From positions 62,001 through 126,000 of the forward strand of contig JAOUFN010000004.1 in NCBI GenBank assembly GCA_029858285.1: a DNA stretch of 64,000 bases. The letters are read 5' to 3'. The notes under the pieces were generated by a model that worked only from the letters and a program-made list of their open reading frames with translations, did no database searches and had not been told where the DNA came from. Made by a program: the position numbers and the translations under genes. The DNA comes from Nitrospirota bacterium (GTDB taxonomy: Bacteria; Nitrospirota; JACRHL01). Shown here one piece after another: positions 17,716 to 25,304 of this stretch. How positions within the stretch are numbered: the stretch's first letter is position 1; each line of letters begins with the position of its first letter.

Positions 17716-18809
17716 AGCTTGTCGGCACCATCCCCGCGGGCCGCGTGTGGGATGTGGTGGACCACCTCTCCCGTCAGGGGGTTCGCGTGGTGGCCCCCAC
17801 CCTGGTGGACGGCCTGTGCCAGTTCGCCCCGGTCACCGGCGCCCATCAGGTGGTCAAGGACTACCTGTTGCCGCAAAACACCTTCAAGGAGTTTCTGTTC
17901 CCCAAGCAGGAGCGGGTGTTCACCTGGCTGCGGCGGGACGACGGCAGCTATGTGGTCACCGAACCGCCGCGTGATTTTCCCGAAACCGTGATTCTGGGGG
18001 GCCGCCCCTGCGACGCGGCGGCCATCGGCGTGTCCCTCAAGTCGGTGTTTTCCGCCAGCGCCAGCGACCGCTGGGAGCACGCCGATCCGCTGTTTTTGGA
18101 GCGATTCGAGCGCACCACCGTGGTGTGCATCAGTTGCGACCGCCCCGACCTGTCGTGCTTCTGCACCACCATGGGGCTGGGGCCGGACGACCCCACCGGC
18201 AGCGACGTGCTGATCACCGCCAGCGGCCCGGACGGCGACCTGGTGGTGGAGGTGTTCAGCCCCAAGGGTGAGCGCTTTGTGGAGCGCATCCGCCCCTTGC
18301 TGATCACCGGCCAGTCCGAATCCCTCCTGCGGGAGCAGCGGTTGGCGGCGGGGCAGGAGGCGCGCGGGCGTTTTGTGCGCGTGTTCGACATTGGTCAGGT
18401 GAAGGCGTTTCTCGACAACCCGGAGAATTTCGACGACGAGTTGTTCCAGCGTCTGGGCACCAAATGTGTCTCCTGCGGCGTCTGCACCTTCGAGTGCCCC
18501 ACCTGCCACTGTTTCGACTTCAAGGATCTGGGCGACACGACGGGGGGCGAGCGCATCAAGGTGTGGGATTCGTGCCAGTTTCCGGCCTTCACCGTGCACG
18601 CCACCGGCCACCAGCCGCGCCCCACCCAGTGGGAGCGCTACCGCAACCGCTTTTTGTGCAAGTTCAAGATCTACGAGGACGTGTTCGAAACCCTTGGCTG
18701 CACCGGCTGTGGCCGCTGCGTGCGGGACTGCCCGGTGCATGTGGACATCACCTCCTATGCCATGCAGTCTCACGCCAGGCAGGTGACCCTGCTACAGTTG
18801 AAGGCATGA
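17712..18809 (+). CDS. 4Fe-4S protein, hydrogenase/sulfite reductase subunit A-like (HydB/AsrA type)
   Basis: A 365-residue protein beginning at GTG 17712, overlapping the previous stop. It follows the plan of sulfhydrogenase beta and anaerobic sulfite reductase AsrA subunits: an N-terminal domain with VKDYLLPQNTFKEFLFP, the GGRPCDAAAIGV motif, and SCDRPDLSCFC, followed by two C-terminal ferredoxin motifs CVSCGVCTFECPTCHCF and CTGCGRCVRDCPVHVD. Such subunits pass electrons between the flavin/NAD(P)H-oxidising subunit and the catalytic partner. No hydrogenase large subunit or sirohaem sulfite reductase is encoded nearby, so this chain appears to have been recruited for the frd/suc cluster. It is coupled to the flavin reductase gene by ATGA at 18806. 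Confidence 0.8.
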   Translation: MKLVGTIPAGRVWDVVDHLSRQGVRVVAPTLVDGLCQFAPVTGAHQVVKDYLLPQNTFKEFLFPKQERVFTWLRRDDGSYVVTEPPRDFPETVILGGRPCDAAAIGVSLKSVFSASASDRWEHADPLFLERFERTTVVCISCDRPDLSCFCTTMGLGPDDPTGSDVLITASGPDGDLVVEVFSPKGERFVERIRPLLITGQSESLLREQRLAAGQEARGRFVRVFDIGQVKAFLDNPENFDDELFQRLGTKCVSCGVCTFECPTCHCFDFKDLGDTTGGERIKVWDSCQFPAFTVHATGHQPRPTQWERYRNRFLCKFKIYEDVFETLGCTGCGRCVRDCPVHVDITSYAMQSHARQVTLLQLKA

Positions 18810-19720
18810 CAGGCATCGGCATGAGCAGCAGCGCCCTCACCTCCGCCCACACCCGCGTTTCGGCCGCCAGCCTGTATGTGCCGAAGCCGGTGCGCGTCCG
18901 CAAGATCATCCGCGAAACCCACGACGTCTGCACCTTCCAGCTGGAGTTTGTAGACCCGGTCCACGCCGCGGCCTTCACCTACCGCACCGGCCAGTTCGGG
19001 GAGTTTTCGGTGTTCGGTGTCGGAGAGGCCACCTTCAACATCTCGTCATCCCCCAACTGGAAGGGGTATTTCGAGTGCTGCTTCCGCAAGATCGGGCTGG
19101 TCACCGGGGCCATGGCGCGCCTGAAGGAAGGCGACGTCATCGGCTTTCGCGGCCCCTACGGCAACAGTTACGACCTCGACGCCATGCACGGGCGCGACCT
19201 GATCTTCGCGGCGGGGGGCATCGGCTTTCCGCCCATCCGCTGCCTGGTGTGGCGGGTGCTGGAGGAGCGCGAAAAGTTCGGCTCGGTGGTCATCGTGCAC
19301 GGCGCCCGCTCCCACCGCGACCTGATCTACCAGCGCGAGATGGCCGAGTGGAGCAAGCGCCGCGACATCCACATGATCAAGACCGTGGACCCCGGCGGCG
19401 ACCCGGAAGGGTGGGACGGCGAGGTCGGCTTTGTGCCCACGGTGCTGGAGGAGCGCGTGCCGTGGGTGCTGGAGCGCGAGGGCAAGGGGCCGGCCAACGC
19501 CATGGCCTTTACCTGCGGCCCGCCGGTGATGACCAAATTCGTGATTCAGGCCCTCACCCGCATGGGCATCGGGCTGGAGCAGATCGTCCTGACGCTGGAG
19601 AACAAGATGAAGTGTGCGGTGGGCAAGTGTGGCCGGTGCAACATCGGCAGCACCTACGTTTGTCTGGAAGGGCCGATCTTCAACGCCGCCCAGGTGCGCG
19701 CCATGCCGGACGACCAGTGA
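18806..19720 (+). CDS. NAD(P)H-binding flavoprotein with C-terminal 2Fe-2S motif (hydrogenase gamma/AsrB-like)
   Basis: A 304-residue protein of the ferredoxin-NADP reductase fold. An FAD-binding barrel (TGQFGEFSVFGVGEATFNIS) precedes the NAD(P)-binding domain with FAAGGIGFPPIR and TCGPPVM. The C-terminus has the four-cysteine motif CAVGKCGRCNIGSTYVC, which binds a [2Fe-2S] cluster in the dihydroorotate dehydrogenase PyrK, HydG and AsrB families. It is the expected NAD(P)H entry point of the module formed with the two preceding genes. A start at ATG 18821 is a possible alternative. With FrdA/FrdB it would give an NAD(P)H:fumarate reductase; which nucleotide is used cannot be judged from sequence. 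Confidence 0.85.
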   Translation: MTGIGMSSSALTSAHTRVSAASLYVPKPVRVRKIIRETHDVCTFQLEFVDPVHAAAFTYRTGQFGEFSVFGVGEATFNISSSPNWKGYFECCFRKIGLVTGAMARLKEGDVIGFRGPYGNSYDLDAMHGRDLIFAAGGIGFPPIRCLVWRVLEEREKFGSVVIVHGARSHRDLIYQREMAEWSKRRDIHMIKTVDPGGDPEGWDGEVGFVPTVLEERVPWVLEREGKGPANAMAFTCGPPVMTKFVIQALTRMGIGLEQIVLTLENKMKCAVGKCGRCNIGSTYVCLEGPIFNAAQVRAMPDDQ

Positions 19721-19724
19721 CGCC

Positions 19725-20255
19725 ATGAAACTCACCGACCTTTCCATCATGGAAGTGCGCGTCCTCAAGCACCTCTATTGCCAGAATCCGAACCGCAACT
19801 ACGCCGACCCCAAGGCGCGCTTCCGCTACGACCACGGCCTGGAGCACACCTCCACCGACGGCATGAAGCTGCGCCTGTACCTGATCAGCATCAAAAGCGG
19901 CTCCCACCTGCACCAGCGCCTCAATCCGGGGGTGTGCATTCCGGGTGGCACCCTGCGCTTCATCGCCAGCCAGGTCAAGGCGCCCAGGGTGGTGCCCGAC
20001 AGCCGGGTAGAGATGCCCCAGTCGTTCAAGCGCTCGTTCCACGACGCGGTGCGCAGCCTGATGGCGCGGGGCCTGATCCACGGCTATCTGGCGGGCTATC
20101 AGTTGATCGAGGGCGAGGACGGCTTCCGCGCCCCGGTGCCCGCCCGCATCGAGCAGTCCGAGGACGCCTACCGGGTGGTAGGGGCGTCCCTCACCGAAGA
20201 GGGTTTTGCGGCGGCCCGCGAACTGTTCCTGCAACTGGCCGAGGAGGGGGAGTGA
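19725..20255 (+). CDS. Hypothetical protein, possible winged-helix domain
   Basis: A 176-residue protein of unknown family. It starts MKLTDLSIMEVRVLKHLY, has a basic middle part, and towards the C-terminus reads FHDAVRSLMARGLIHGY followed by LTEEGFAAARELF, which is like the recognition helix, wing and final helix of a MarR/PadR-type winged helix. No known domain name can be given with certainty. It begins four bases after the flavoprotein stop and overlaps the next gene (GTGA at 20252), so it belongs to the same transcript. A role as regulator of the frd/suc cluster is possible but is only inferred from position and shape. Confidence 0.6.
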   Translation: MKLTDLSIMEVRVLKHLYCQNPNRNYADPKARFRYDHGLEHTSTDGMKLRLYLISIKSGSHLHQRLNPGVCIPGGTLRFIASQVKAPRVVPDSRVEMPQSFKRSFHDAVRSLMARGLIHGYLAGYQLIEGEDGFRAPVPARIEQSEDAYRVVGASLTEEGFAAARELFLQLAEEGE

Positions 20256-20911
20256 GCGACGGCGGTGGCCCTGCCGACACCCTTCTGCTCATCACCCGCC
20301 ACGGCCAGACCGACGCCAACCGGGAGCAGCGGGTGCAGGGGCAGGGCGACACCCCCTTGAACGCCGAGGGGCTGGAGCAGGCGCGCCGCCTGGCGGCATT
20401 TCTGGCCGACGAATTTCCCGGCCCCCCGTCCGCGGCGCGCTCCGCCCGCCGAAGGGTGGACCGCATTCTCTCTTCCGACCTGCTCCGCGCCCGCCAGACC
20501 GCCGAAATCCTGCGCGCCGAACTGGCAGTGCCGGTCACCTTCCACCCGGAACTGCGCGCCCGGCGCATGGGGGAGTACGAAAACCGCACCCACGCCGAGC
20601 TTTCCGCCGCCGACCCCGAGTCGTTCCGCCGCCTGAAGCACGACCCGGCCTTCGTCCCCCCCGGCGGCGGCGAGTCCACCGACCAGTTGCGCGCCCGCGC
20701 CCTGCCGTTTGTGCGCGGGGCGGCGGCGCTGTATCCGGGGCAGTGCGTGGTGATCCTGTCCCACCACAAGGTGTGCCAGTTGCTGATTGCAGAACTGGCG
20801 GGCAGCGGCCGGATGGCGCCGGTTCCCAACGCCCGCCCGGCGGTGGTGATCCACCAGAACGGGGTATTTCGACTTCAGGAGGAGGGGGTTTTCCACCATG
20901 GCGCTGCTTGA
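20252..20911 (+). CDS. Histidine phosphatase (phosphoglycerate mutase family)
   Basis: A 219-residue protein. The phosphohistidine motif is LITRHGQTDANREQRVQGQGDTPLN compressed in the usual order (T-R-H-G-x-T), followed by SSDLLRARQTAE and LRARRMGEYENRTHAE. The second catalytic histidine is in VILSHHKVC. These features fit cofactor-dependent phosphoglycerate mutase relatives such as CobC or broad-specificity sugar phosphatases; the sequence does not tell which substrate is used. GTG 20252 overlaps the previous stop. The C-terminus overlaps the start of the redoxin gene by 14 bases. Confidence 0.85.
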   Translation: MSDGGGPADTLLLITRHGQTDANREQRVQGQGDTPLNAEGLEQARRLAAFLADEFPGPPSAARSARRRVDRILSSDLLRARQTAEILRAELAVPVTFHPELRARRMGEYENRTHAELSAADPESFRRLKHDPAFVPPGGGESTDQLRARALPFVRGAAALYPGQCVVILSHHKVCQLLIAELAGSGRMAPVPNARPAVVIHQNGVFRLQEEGVFHHGAA

Positions 20912-21467
20912 AACCACCACCATCCCCATGGGCACGCCGTGCCCGGACTTTCACCTGCCCGCCGTGGACGGCAAATCCTATGGCCTGTCGGACTTCGCCC
21001 CGGCCGAGGTGCTGGTGGTGCTGTTCATCTGCAACCACTGCCCCTATGTGGTGGCCATCGAGGAGCGCATGATCGCCCTGGCCCGGCATTTTGCCGCCGG
21101 AGCGGGGGGAAAGCCGGTACAGTTCGTGGGCATCTGCTCCAACGACCCCACCGACTACCCGGACGACAGCTTCGAGAACCTCCAGCGGCGCTGGCAGACG
21201 AAGAATTACGGTTTCCCCTACCTGCACGACCTGTCGCAACAGGTGGCCAGGTCGTTCGGCGCCGTCTGCACCCCGGATATTTTTGTTTACGACCGCAGCC
21301 GCGCGCTGGCCTATCACGGCCGTTTCGACGATAGCTGGAAGGACCCGAAAAAGGTCGCCAGTCAGGACCTGCGCGCCGCCATCGAAGCCCTGCTGACGGG
21401 CGCCCCCCTGGCAGTCCCCCAGGTACCCGGCATGGGCTGTTCCATCAAGTGGCGGGCGGGGCAGTAA
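20898..21467 (+). CDS. Redoxin/AhpC-TSA-type thioredoxin-like protein
   Basis: A 189-residue cytoplasmic protein without a signal peptide. The thioredoxin-fold core carries FICNHCPYV (C-x2-C motif CNHC) and the CTPDIFVYD strand with the cis-proline, and ends CSIKW. This matches the widespread redoxin subgroup in which the CxxCP motif follows a Gly/Thr/Pro-rich loop. A role as thiol peroxidase or disulfide reductase is likely; the substrate is unknown. It is the last gene of the long plus-strand run that began with frd and overlaps the phosphatase gene by 14 bases. Confidence 0.85.
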   Translation: MALLETTTIPMGTPCPDFHLPAVDGKSYGLSDFAPAEVLVVLFICNHCPYVVAIEERMIALARHFAAGAGGKPVQFVGICSNDPTDYPDDSFENLQRRWQTKNYGFPYLHDLSQQVARSFGAVCTPDIFVYDRSRALAYHGRFDDSWKDPKKVASQDLRAAIEALLTGAPLAVPQVPGMGCSIKWRAGQ

Positions 21468-21555
21468 CCCCGCGGGCGTGTTCGCGGCTGGGGGGGGTGT
21501 TTATAGCGGGCCCCCCCGATACCCCCCGATACCCCTCCCCTCTGCCGACCGCCCC

Positions 21556-21882
21556 CTACTTCGGCGGCAAGGTCCGTGCAAACGCCACTCCGGCCTGCAC
21601 CCAGTGCGCCAGGTCCCGGTCTTCCGACACCCCCTCCGGGGCCACCATCACCCACCCCTTCATGACCTTGCCGGTGATGTCGAACACCCGCACGTGATCG
21701 CGGGCCAGGGCGGCCGCGTAGCGGTCCGCCCCCACGCGCACGATCAGGTCGTCTTTCAGGATGCCGCAGGCCAGGTGGCCCCCCAGCAGAAAGCCGACAC
21801 CGCCGAACATGCGTTTTTCGGCAATCGGGTGCCCCGCCAGCGCTTCGGCCACGCGGGTGTGGAGGCCGGTGTCGAACGCCAT
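21556..21882 (-). CDS. TfoX N-terminal domain protein
   Basis: A 108-residue protein. KRMFGGVGFLLGGHLACGIL and the later GWVMVAPEGV match the TfoX N-terminal domain, first known from the competence regulator TfoX/Sxy but found alone in many bacteria with no proven role. The start ATG at 21882 is supported by a GGAGGGG just upstream; longer reading frames to 21975 are not needed. The product is probably cytoplasmic. The gene stands alone on the minus strand, convergent with the redoxin gene; a GC-rich stretch of direct repeats of GATACCCC-type (about 21518-21540) separates the two. Confidence 0.8.
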   Translation of the reverse strand: MAFDTGLHTRVAEALAGHPIAEKRMFGGVGFLLGGHLACGILKDDLIVRVGADRYAAALARDHVRVFDITGKVMKGWVMVAPEGVSEDRDLAHWVQAGVAFARTLPPK

Positions 21883-22279
21883 TTCCCCTCCTTTGCAAGC
21901 CCCTGATTGCAAGCCCCCCACGCCAGGCCCGTCCATCGACCTCCAGACAATGGCGCGGGGCAGGGGGGAAGTCAAGATGCCCTCCGCAGCGCCCCCCCTT
22001 TTGCGCCCTGGGGGCGGCCCCGCCCCGCTCCCCCCGTGGGGAGGCGGCCGTTTCGCTGGCGCATTTTCGCCACCTCAAGCCACCAAGCGGGCATCTCAAC
22101 CCGTTGAAAAATAAGCAGGTGTATTTTTGGAATCCGGCGAAAAGCGCCTTGATAAAAACCCCCGTACCAACGTTATTTATCCGCCATTTCAAACGGTTGC
22201 ATCCATAACCGGACGATTTTCACCACACCCCCCGGCCACGCATCCCGCGTCGGCGCAAAACCCCGCTCCTCCGCTCCCG

Positions 22280-22293
22280 CCCCCCCCCCCCCC
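22280..22293. repeat. Homopolymeric C14 tract
   Basis: Fourteen consecutive C residues lie in the intergenic region, inside a longer C-rich stretch (22263-22301). Tracts of this length are prone to slipped-strand length change. No coding frame is affected, so any consequence would be on transcription or RNA structure. Confidence 0.8.
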
Positions 22294-22411
22294 TTCCCCG
22301 GCCGCGAAATCGCCGGGAGGTTCACAACCGCTTGAATCAGCAGACAAAACCTGCCCGGACATCGGGGTAAAACATTGAAAATGCGGGAATTCACCCATCG
22401 CTTCCCGAACC

Positions 22412-22441
22412 GCGAAAAACGCCCCTTCGGCGCGTTTTCGC
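22412..22441 (-). terminator. Probable terminator downstream of the MFS gene
   Basis: GCGAAAA (22412-22418) pairs with TTTTCGC (22435-22441), and inside it CGCC pairs with GGCG around a CCTTC loop. Read on the minus strand the GC stem is followed by TTTTT, the usual form of an intrinsic terminator, about 60 bases after the MFS stop. The plus-strand reading also has a T run, so it may work in both directions. Confidence 0.5.
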
Positions 22442-22500
22442 AGGCCCGAGAGGGGATCAAGAGGGGTCAAGCGGGGGCGGGGAGGGGACGGGGAGGGGGA

Positions 22501-23649
22501 TCAGGCGCGGGGCGTGCGGTTTTCGGTGCGCGACAGGGTGGTGGCCAGCGCCAGCGCCAGCAGCGCCACCCCGGCGTTGGCGGCAAACAGCGTCGGCGCG
22601 CCCAGACGGGCGTAACCGGCGCCGCTCAAATACATGCCCATGGTCAGCCCGAGACCAAAGGAAATGGCCGAATACAGGCTCTGTCCGGTGGCGCGCAGGT
22701 TCTCGGGCACCATGCGGTGGGTGTGGGTCACCGCCGCCACGTGGAACAGCCCGAACGACGCCGCGTGCAGCAGCCCGGCCCCCAGCAGCCACCCCAGATG
22801 GTCGGTGCAGGCCAGAATCGTCCAGCGCAGCACCGTCAGCAGCAGCGACAGCACCATCAACCGCAGGGTGCCCATGCGCGTCAGCAGAGGGCCGGAGAAC
22901 ATCAGGGCGGTGACCTCGGCGGCCACCCCCACCGCCCACAGCATGCCGATGGTGAAGCGCGCATACCCCAGGTCTTCCAGATACACGCTGTAAAAGCCGT
23001 ACAGGGTGCCGTGGCTGGCCTGCATCAGCATGCACACCGCATAGAACGCCAGCACCCGCCGGTCGCCGAGCAGCACCCGCAGGCCGCCGTGCCCGGCCTC
23101 CGCCGCCGGGCGGCTGTCGGGCAGGGACCAGATGCTCCACAGGTTGAAAACCAGAAACGCCAGAATCGCCCACAGCACCACGTGGCTGCCGCTGCGGTCC
23201 AGCACCGGTCCCATGCCCAGGGAGGCGGCGATGAAGCCCAGCGAGCCCCACAGCCGCACCCTGCCATAGTCGATGCGCAGGCGGTCCACCATCTCCATGG
23301 CGGTGGCCTCCACCAACGGCAAAATGGAGCTGGTGCAGACCGAATACAGGGCCATCACCAGCACGATGCCGTAAAAATCCCGTACCAGCAGCATGGTGGC
23401 GAAGGTGACCACCGCCCCCAGCCCGGCGCCGCGCAGGAACGGGCGCCGGGTGCCGCGCCGGTCGGCCATGCGCCCCCACACGCCGGGGGCCACGGTTTTC
23501 ACCAGCGGGTTGATGGCCATGATGACGCCGATCTGGTAGGGCGTCAGGCCGATGTCGCGCAGGTACAGGGACAGGTAGGGCAGGACGATGCCGATCAGGC
23601 CGAAATAGCCCAGATAGAAACCGGCCAGGTGGCGCACGGGGGAAGCCAT
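22501..23649 (-). CDS. MFS transporter (MFS_1-like/nucleoside-proton symporter-like)
   Basis: A 382-residue integral membrane protein with 12 predicted helices. Between helices 2 and 3 lies GRMADRRGTRRPF, the usual loop motif A of the major facilitator superfamily. The domain order and length match the MFS_1-like group (PPP/LacY-related, often linked to nucleoside or 3-phenylpropionate uptake), but the substrate cannot be named. Conserved charged residues within helices include the Glu of PLVEATAMEM and the Glu of AAEVTALMF. The chosen ATG at 23649 starts MASPVRHLAGFYLGYF; the open frame extends upstream only as a shadow of citrate synthase. It is 44 bases downstream of gltA and may be co-transcribed. 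Confidence 0.85.
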   Translation of the reverse strand: MASPVRHLAGFYLGYFGLIGIVLPYLSLYLRDIGLTPYQIGVIMAINPLVKTVAPGVWGRMADRRGTRRPFLRGAGLGAVVTFATMLLVRDFYGIVLVMALYSVCTSSILPLVEATAMEMVDRLRIDYGRVRLWGSLGFIAASLGMGPVLDRSGSHVVLWAILAFLVFNLWSIWSLPDSRPAAEAGHGGLRVLLGDRRVLAFYAVCMLMQASHGTLYGFYSVYLEDLGYARFTIGMLWAVGVAAEVTALMFSGPLLTRMGTLRLMVLSLLLTVLRWTILACTDHLGWLLGAGLLHAASFGLFHVAAVTHTHRMVPENLRATGQSLYSAISFGLGLTMGMYLSGAGYARLGAPTLFAANAGVALLALALATTLSRTENRTPRA

Positions 23650-23693
23650 GGCGTGGGATTCTGGCCCGTTGCCGGACGCGGGTCGGGGCACCG

Positions 23694-24989
23694 TCAGCGG
23701 CGCTTGGCGATCGGCTTGTAGTCGCGGTTGGTGGCGCCGGTGTAGAGCTGGCGGGGCCGTCCGATCACGGTGTCCGGCTCCTTGATCATCTCCATCCAGT
23801 GCGAGACCCACCCCACGGTGCGGCCCAGGGCGAAGATCACCGTGAACATGTTGGTGGGGATGCCGATGGCCTTGAGGATGATGCCGGAATAAAAATCCAC
23901 GTTGGGGTAGAGCTGGCGCGAGATGAAATAGTCCTCGTTGAGGGCCTTTTCCTCCAGGGCCATGGCCACGTCCAGCAGGGGATCGTTCACCCCCAGTTCC
24001 GCCAGCACCTCGTGGCAGCTTTCGCGGATGATCTTGGCGCGCGGGTCGTAGCTTTTGTACACGCGGTGCCCGAAGCCCATCAGGCGGAACGGGTCCTTGG
24101 GGTCCTCGGAGCGGCGGATGCAGGCTTCGATGTTCTTGACGCTGCCGATCTCGCCCAGCATCTTCAGCACCGCCTCGTTGGCGCCGCCGTGGGCCGGCCC
24201 CCACAGGGTGCCGATGCCGGCGGAGATGCACGCGAACGGATTGGCCCCCGAGGAGCCCGCCAGGCGCACCGTGCTGGTGCTGGCGTTCTGTTCGTGGTCG
24301 GCGTGCAGGATGAAGATGCGGTCCAGGGCGCGGGCCACCACGGGGTTGACCTCGTAGTCCTCGGCGGGCACCCCGAACATCATGCGCAGGAAATTTTCGG
24401 CATAGCCGAGCTTGTTGTCGGGATAGAGGAACGGCTGCCCCAGGGAGTATTTGTAGCTCCATGCGGCGATGGTGGGCATCTTGGCGATCAGGCGGTGGGC
24501 GGAGATTTCGCGATGCTCGGGATTATGGATGTCCAGCGAGTCGTGGTAGAACGCCGACAGGGCCCCCACCACGCCGACCATGGTGGCCATGGGATGGGCG
24601 TCGCGCCGGAAGCCGTTGTAAAAATTCTTCAGCCCCTCGTGCACCATGGTGTGGCGGGTGATGTTGGAGCGGAACTCGGCAAATTGCCCGGCGGTGGGCA
24701 GTTCGCCGTACATGAGCAGATAGCAGACTTCCAGGTGGCTGCTGTGCTGAGCGAGTTGGTCGATGGGGTATCCGCGGTAGAGCAGCACACCTTTTTCGCC
24801 GTCGATGAAGGTGATTTTGCTTTCGCAGCTTGCGGTAGCGAGAAAACCTGGATCGAAGGTAAAGGTACCGGTTTGGCCATAGAGTTTTCGGATGTCCACC
24901 ACCTTCGGCCCCAATGTGCCGGAGTAGACCGGCAGCTTGACCTCCTTGCCCGAGTCCCCTACGCGGAGGTTACAGGTATCCTCGCTCAT
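23694..24989 (-). CDS. gltA: Citrate synthase
   Basis: A 431-residue type II (hexameric) citrate synthase, usual length for Gram-negative bacteria. It condenses acetyl-CoA and oxaloacetate to citrate. Catalytic residues are visible: the first His in [20 protein letters not shown], the second in [16 protein letters not shown] and the Asp in the C-terminal NVDFYSG region, plus [14 protein letters not shown]. The N-terminal beta-rich segment with FDPGF is typical of the NADH-sensitive group. ATG 24989 was selected because the protein aligns from there; a longer frame begins at 25049. Having citrate synthase near a reductive-type fumarate reductase cluster shows that the cell can run at least part of an oxidative cycle, or a reversible one. 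Confidence 0.96.
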   Translation of the reverse strand: MSEDTCNLRVGDSGKEVKLPVYSGTLGPKVVDIRKLYGQTGTFTFDPGFLATASCESKITFIDGEKGVLLYRGYPIDQLAQHSSHLEVCYLLMYGELPTAGQFAEFRSNITRHTMVHEGLKNFYNGFRRDAHPMATMVGVVGALSAFYHDSLDIHNPEHREISAHRLIAKMPTIAAWSYKYSLGQPFLYPDNKLGYAENFLRMMFGVPAEDYEVNPVVARALDRIFILHADHEQNASTSTVRLAGSSGANPFACISAGIGTLWGPAHGGANEAVLKMLGEIGSVKNIEACIRRSEDPKDPFRLMGFGHRVYKSYDPRAKIIRESCHEVLAELGVNDPLLDVAMALEEKALNEDYFISRQLYPNVDFYSGIILKAIGIPTNMFTVIFALGRTVGWVSHWMEMIKEPDTVIGRPRQLYTGATNRDYKPIAKRR

Positions 24990-25304
24990 CGGGTATTTAC
25001 CTTCCCTGTGTGGCCCGCGTGATGGCGGGCGGTTGAAGCCGCAGTCCATGCGTGTCCGACCGCACCGGAACTGCCTCCCCCTGTTTCGGCAGCCACCGGC
25101 ACCCGGCTTGAGCCATTTTCGCCGACGCGGGGGCGGGCGTCACCATCCTTGTGCGTTTTTTTTGCCACCGCCGCCCCGATTCTGCGTCCCGTGCCCCTAA
25201 ATTTGTTGCCTTGGGGGCAGAAGGACCTTTCACCCGGGGGGCGGCAAACGGTATCCTTACCGTTTCCCCTCGCGCCGTGTGCGGGGACAGACGGAGTTTT
25301 CCTC
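24990..25304. other. 315-bp divergent intergenic region gltA / SNF2 helicase
   Basis: No gene is visible here. The region holds the leaders of two divergent genes. The only clear structure is the inverted repeat at 25246-25265, listed separately. No good -35/-10 pair was found for gltA; the upstream part of the helicase frame (25149-25304) has no SNF2-family features and is more likely leader than coding. Confidence 0.6.
25246..25265. promoter_or_regulatory. Inverted repeat, possible operator
   Basis: AAACGGTA (25246-25253) and TACCGTTT (25258-25265) are perfect inverted copies separated by TCCT. They lie about 40 bases before the GTG start of the helicase gene, a suitable place for a repressor site or an RNA hairpin in the leader. 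Confidence 0.4.

Larger units (their letters stand above)
21883..22500. other. 618-bp intergenic region without a convincing gene
   Basis: This is the longest gap in the window. Short open frames occur on both strands but none has recognisable protein features. The interval 22100-22205 is AT-richer than its surroundings (TAAGCAGGTGTATTTTTGG, TTGATAAAAACCC, CGTTATTTATCC) and includes TTGATA and TTATTT separated by 18 bases at about 22150-22180, a weak plus-strand promoter match with no gene behind it. A 14-base C run and a hairpin, listed separately, lie further right. A small untranslated RNA cannot be excluded. Confidence 0.5.

Noticed and set aside
17712-19720. Anaerobic sulfite reductase or sulfhydrogenase operon
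   Set aside because: The AsrA/AsrB-like subunits are present but no AsrC, sirohaem enzyme or NiFe hydrogenase subunits are encoded beside them; the frd/suc context fits better.
22457-24462. Long minus-strand frames through the MFS and citrate synthase genes
   Set aside because: Both genes are explained in their own frames; the other frames show GC-rich shadow composition and no domain.
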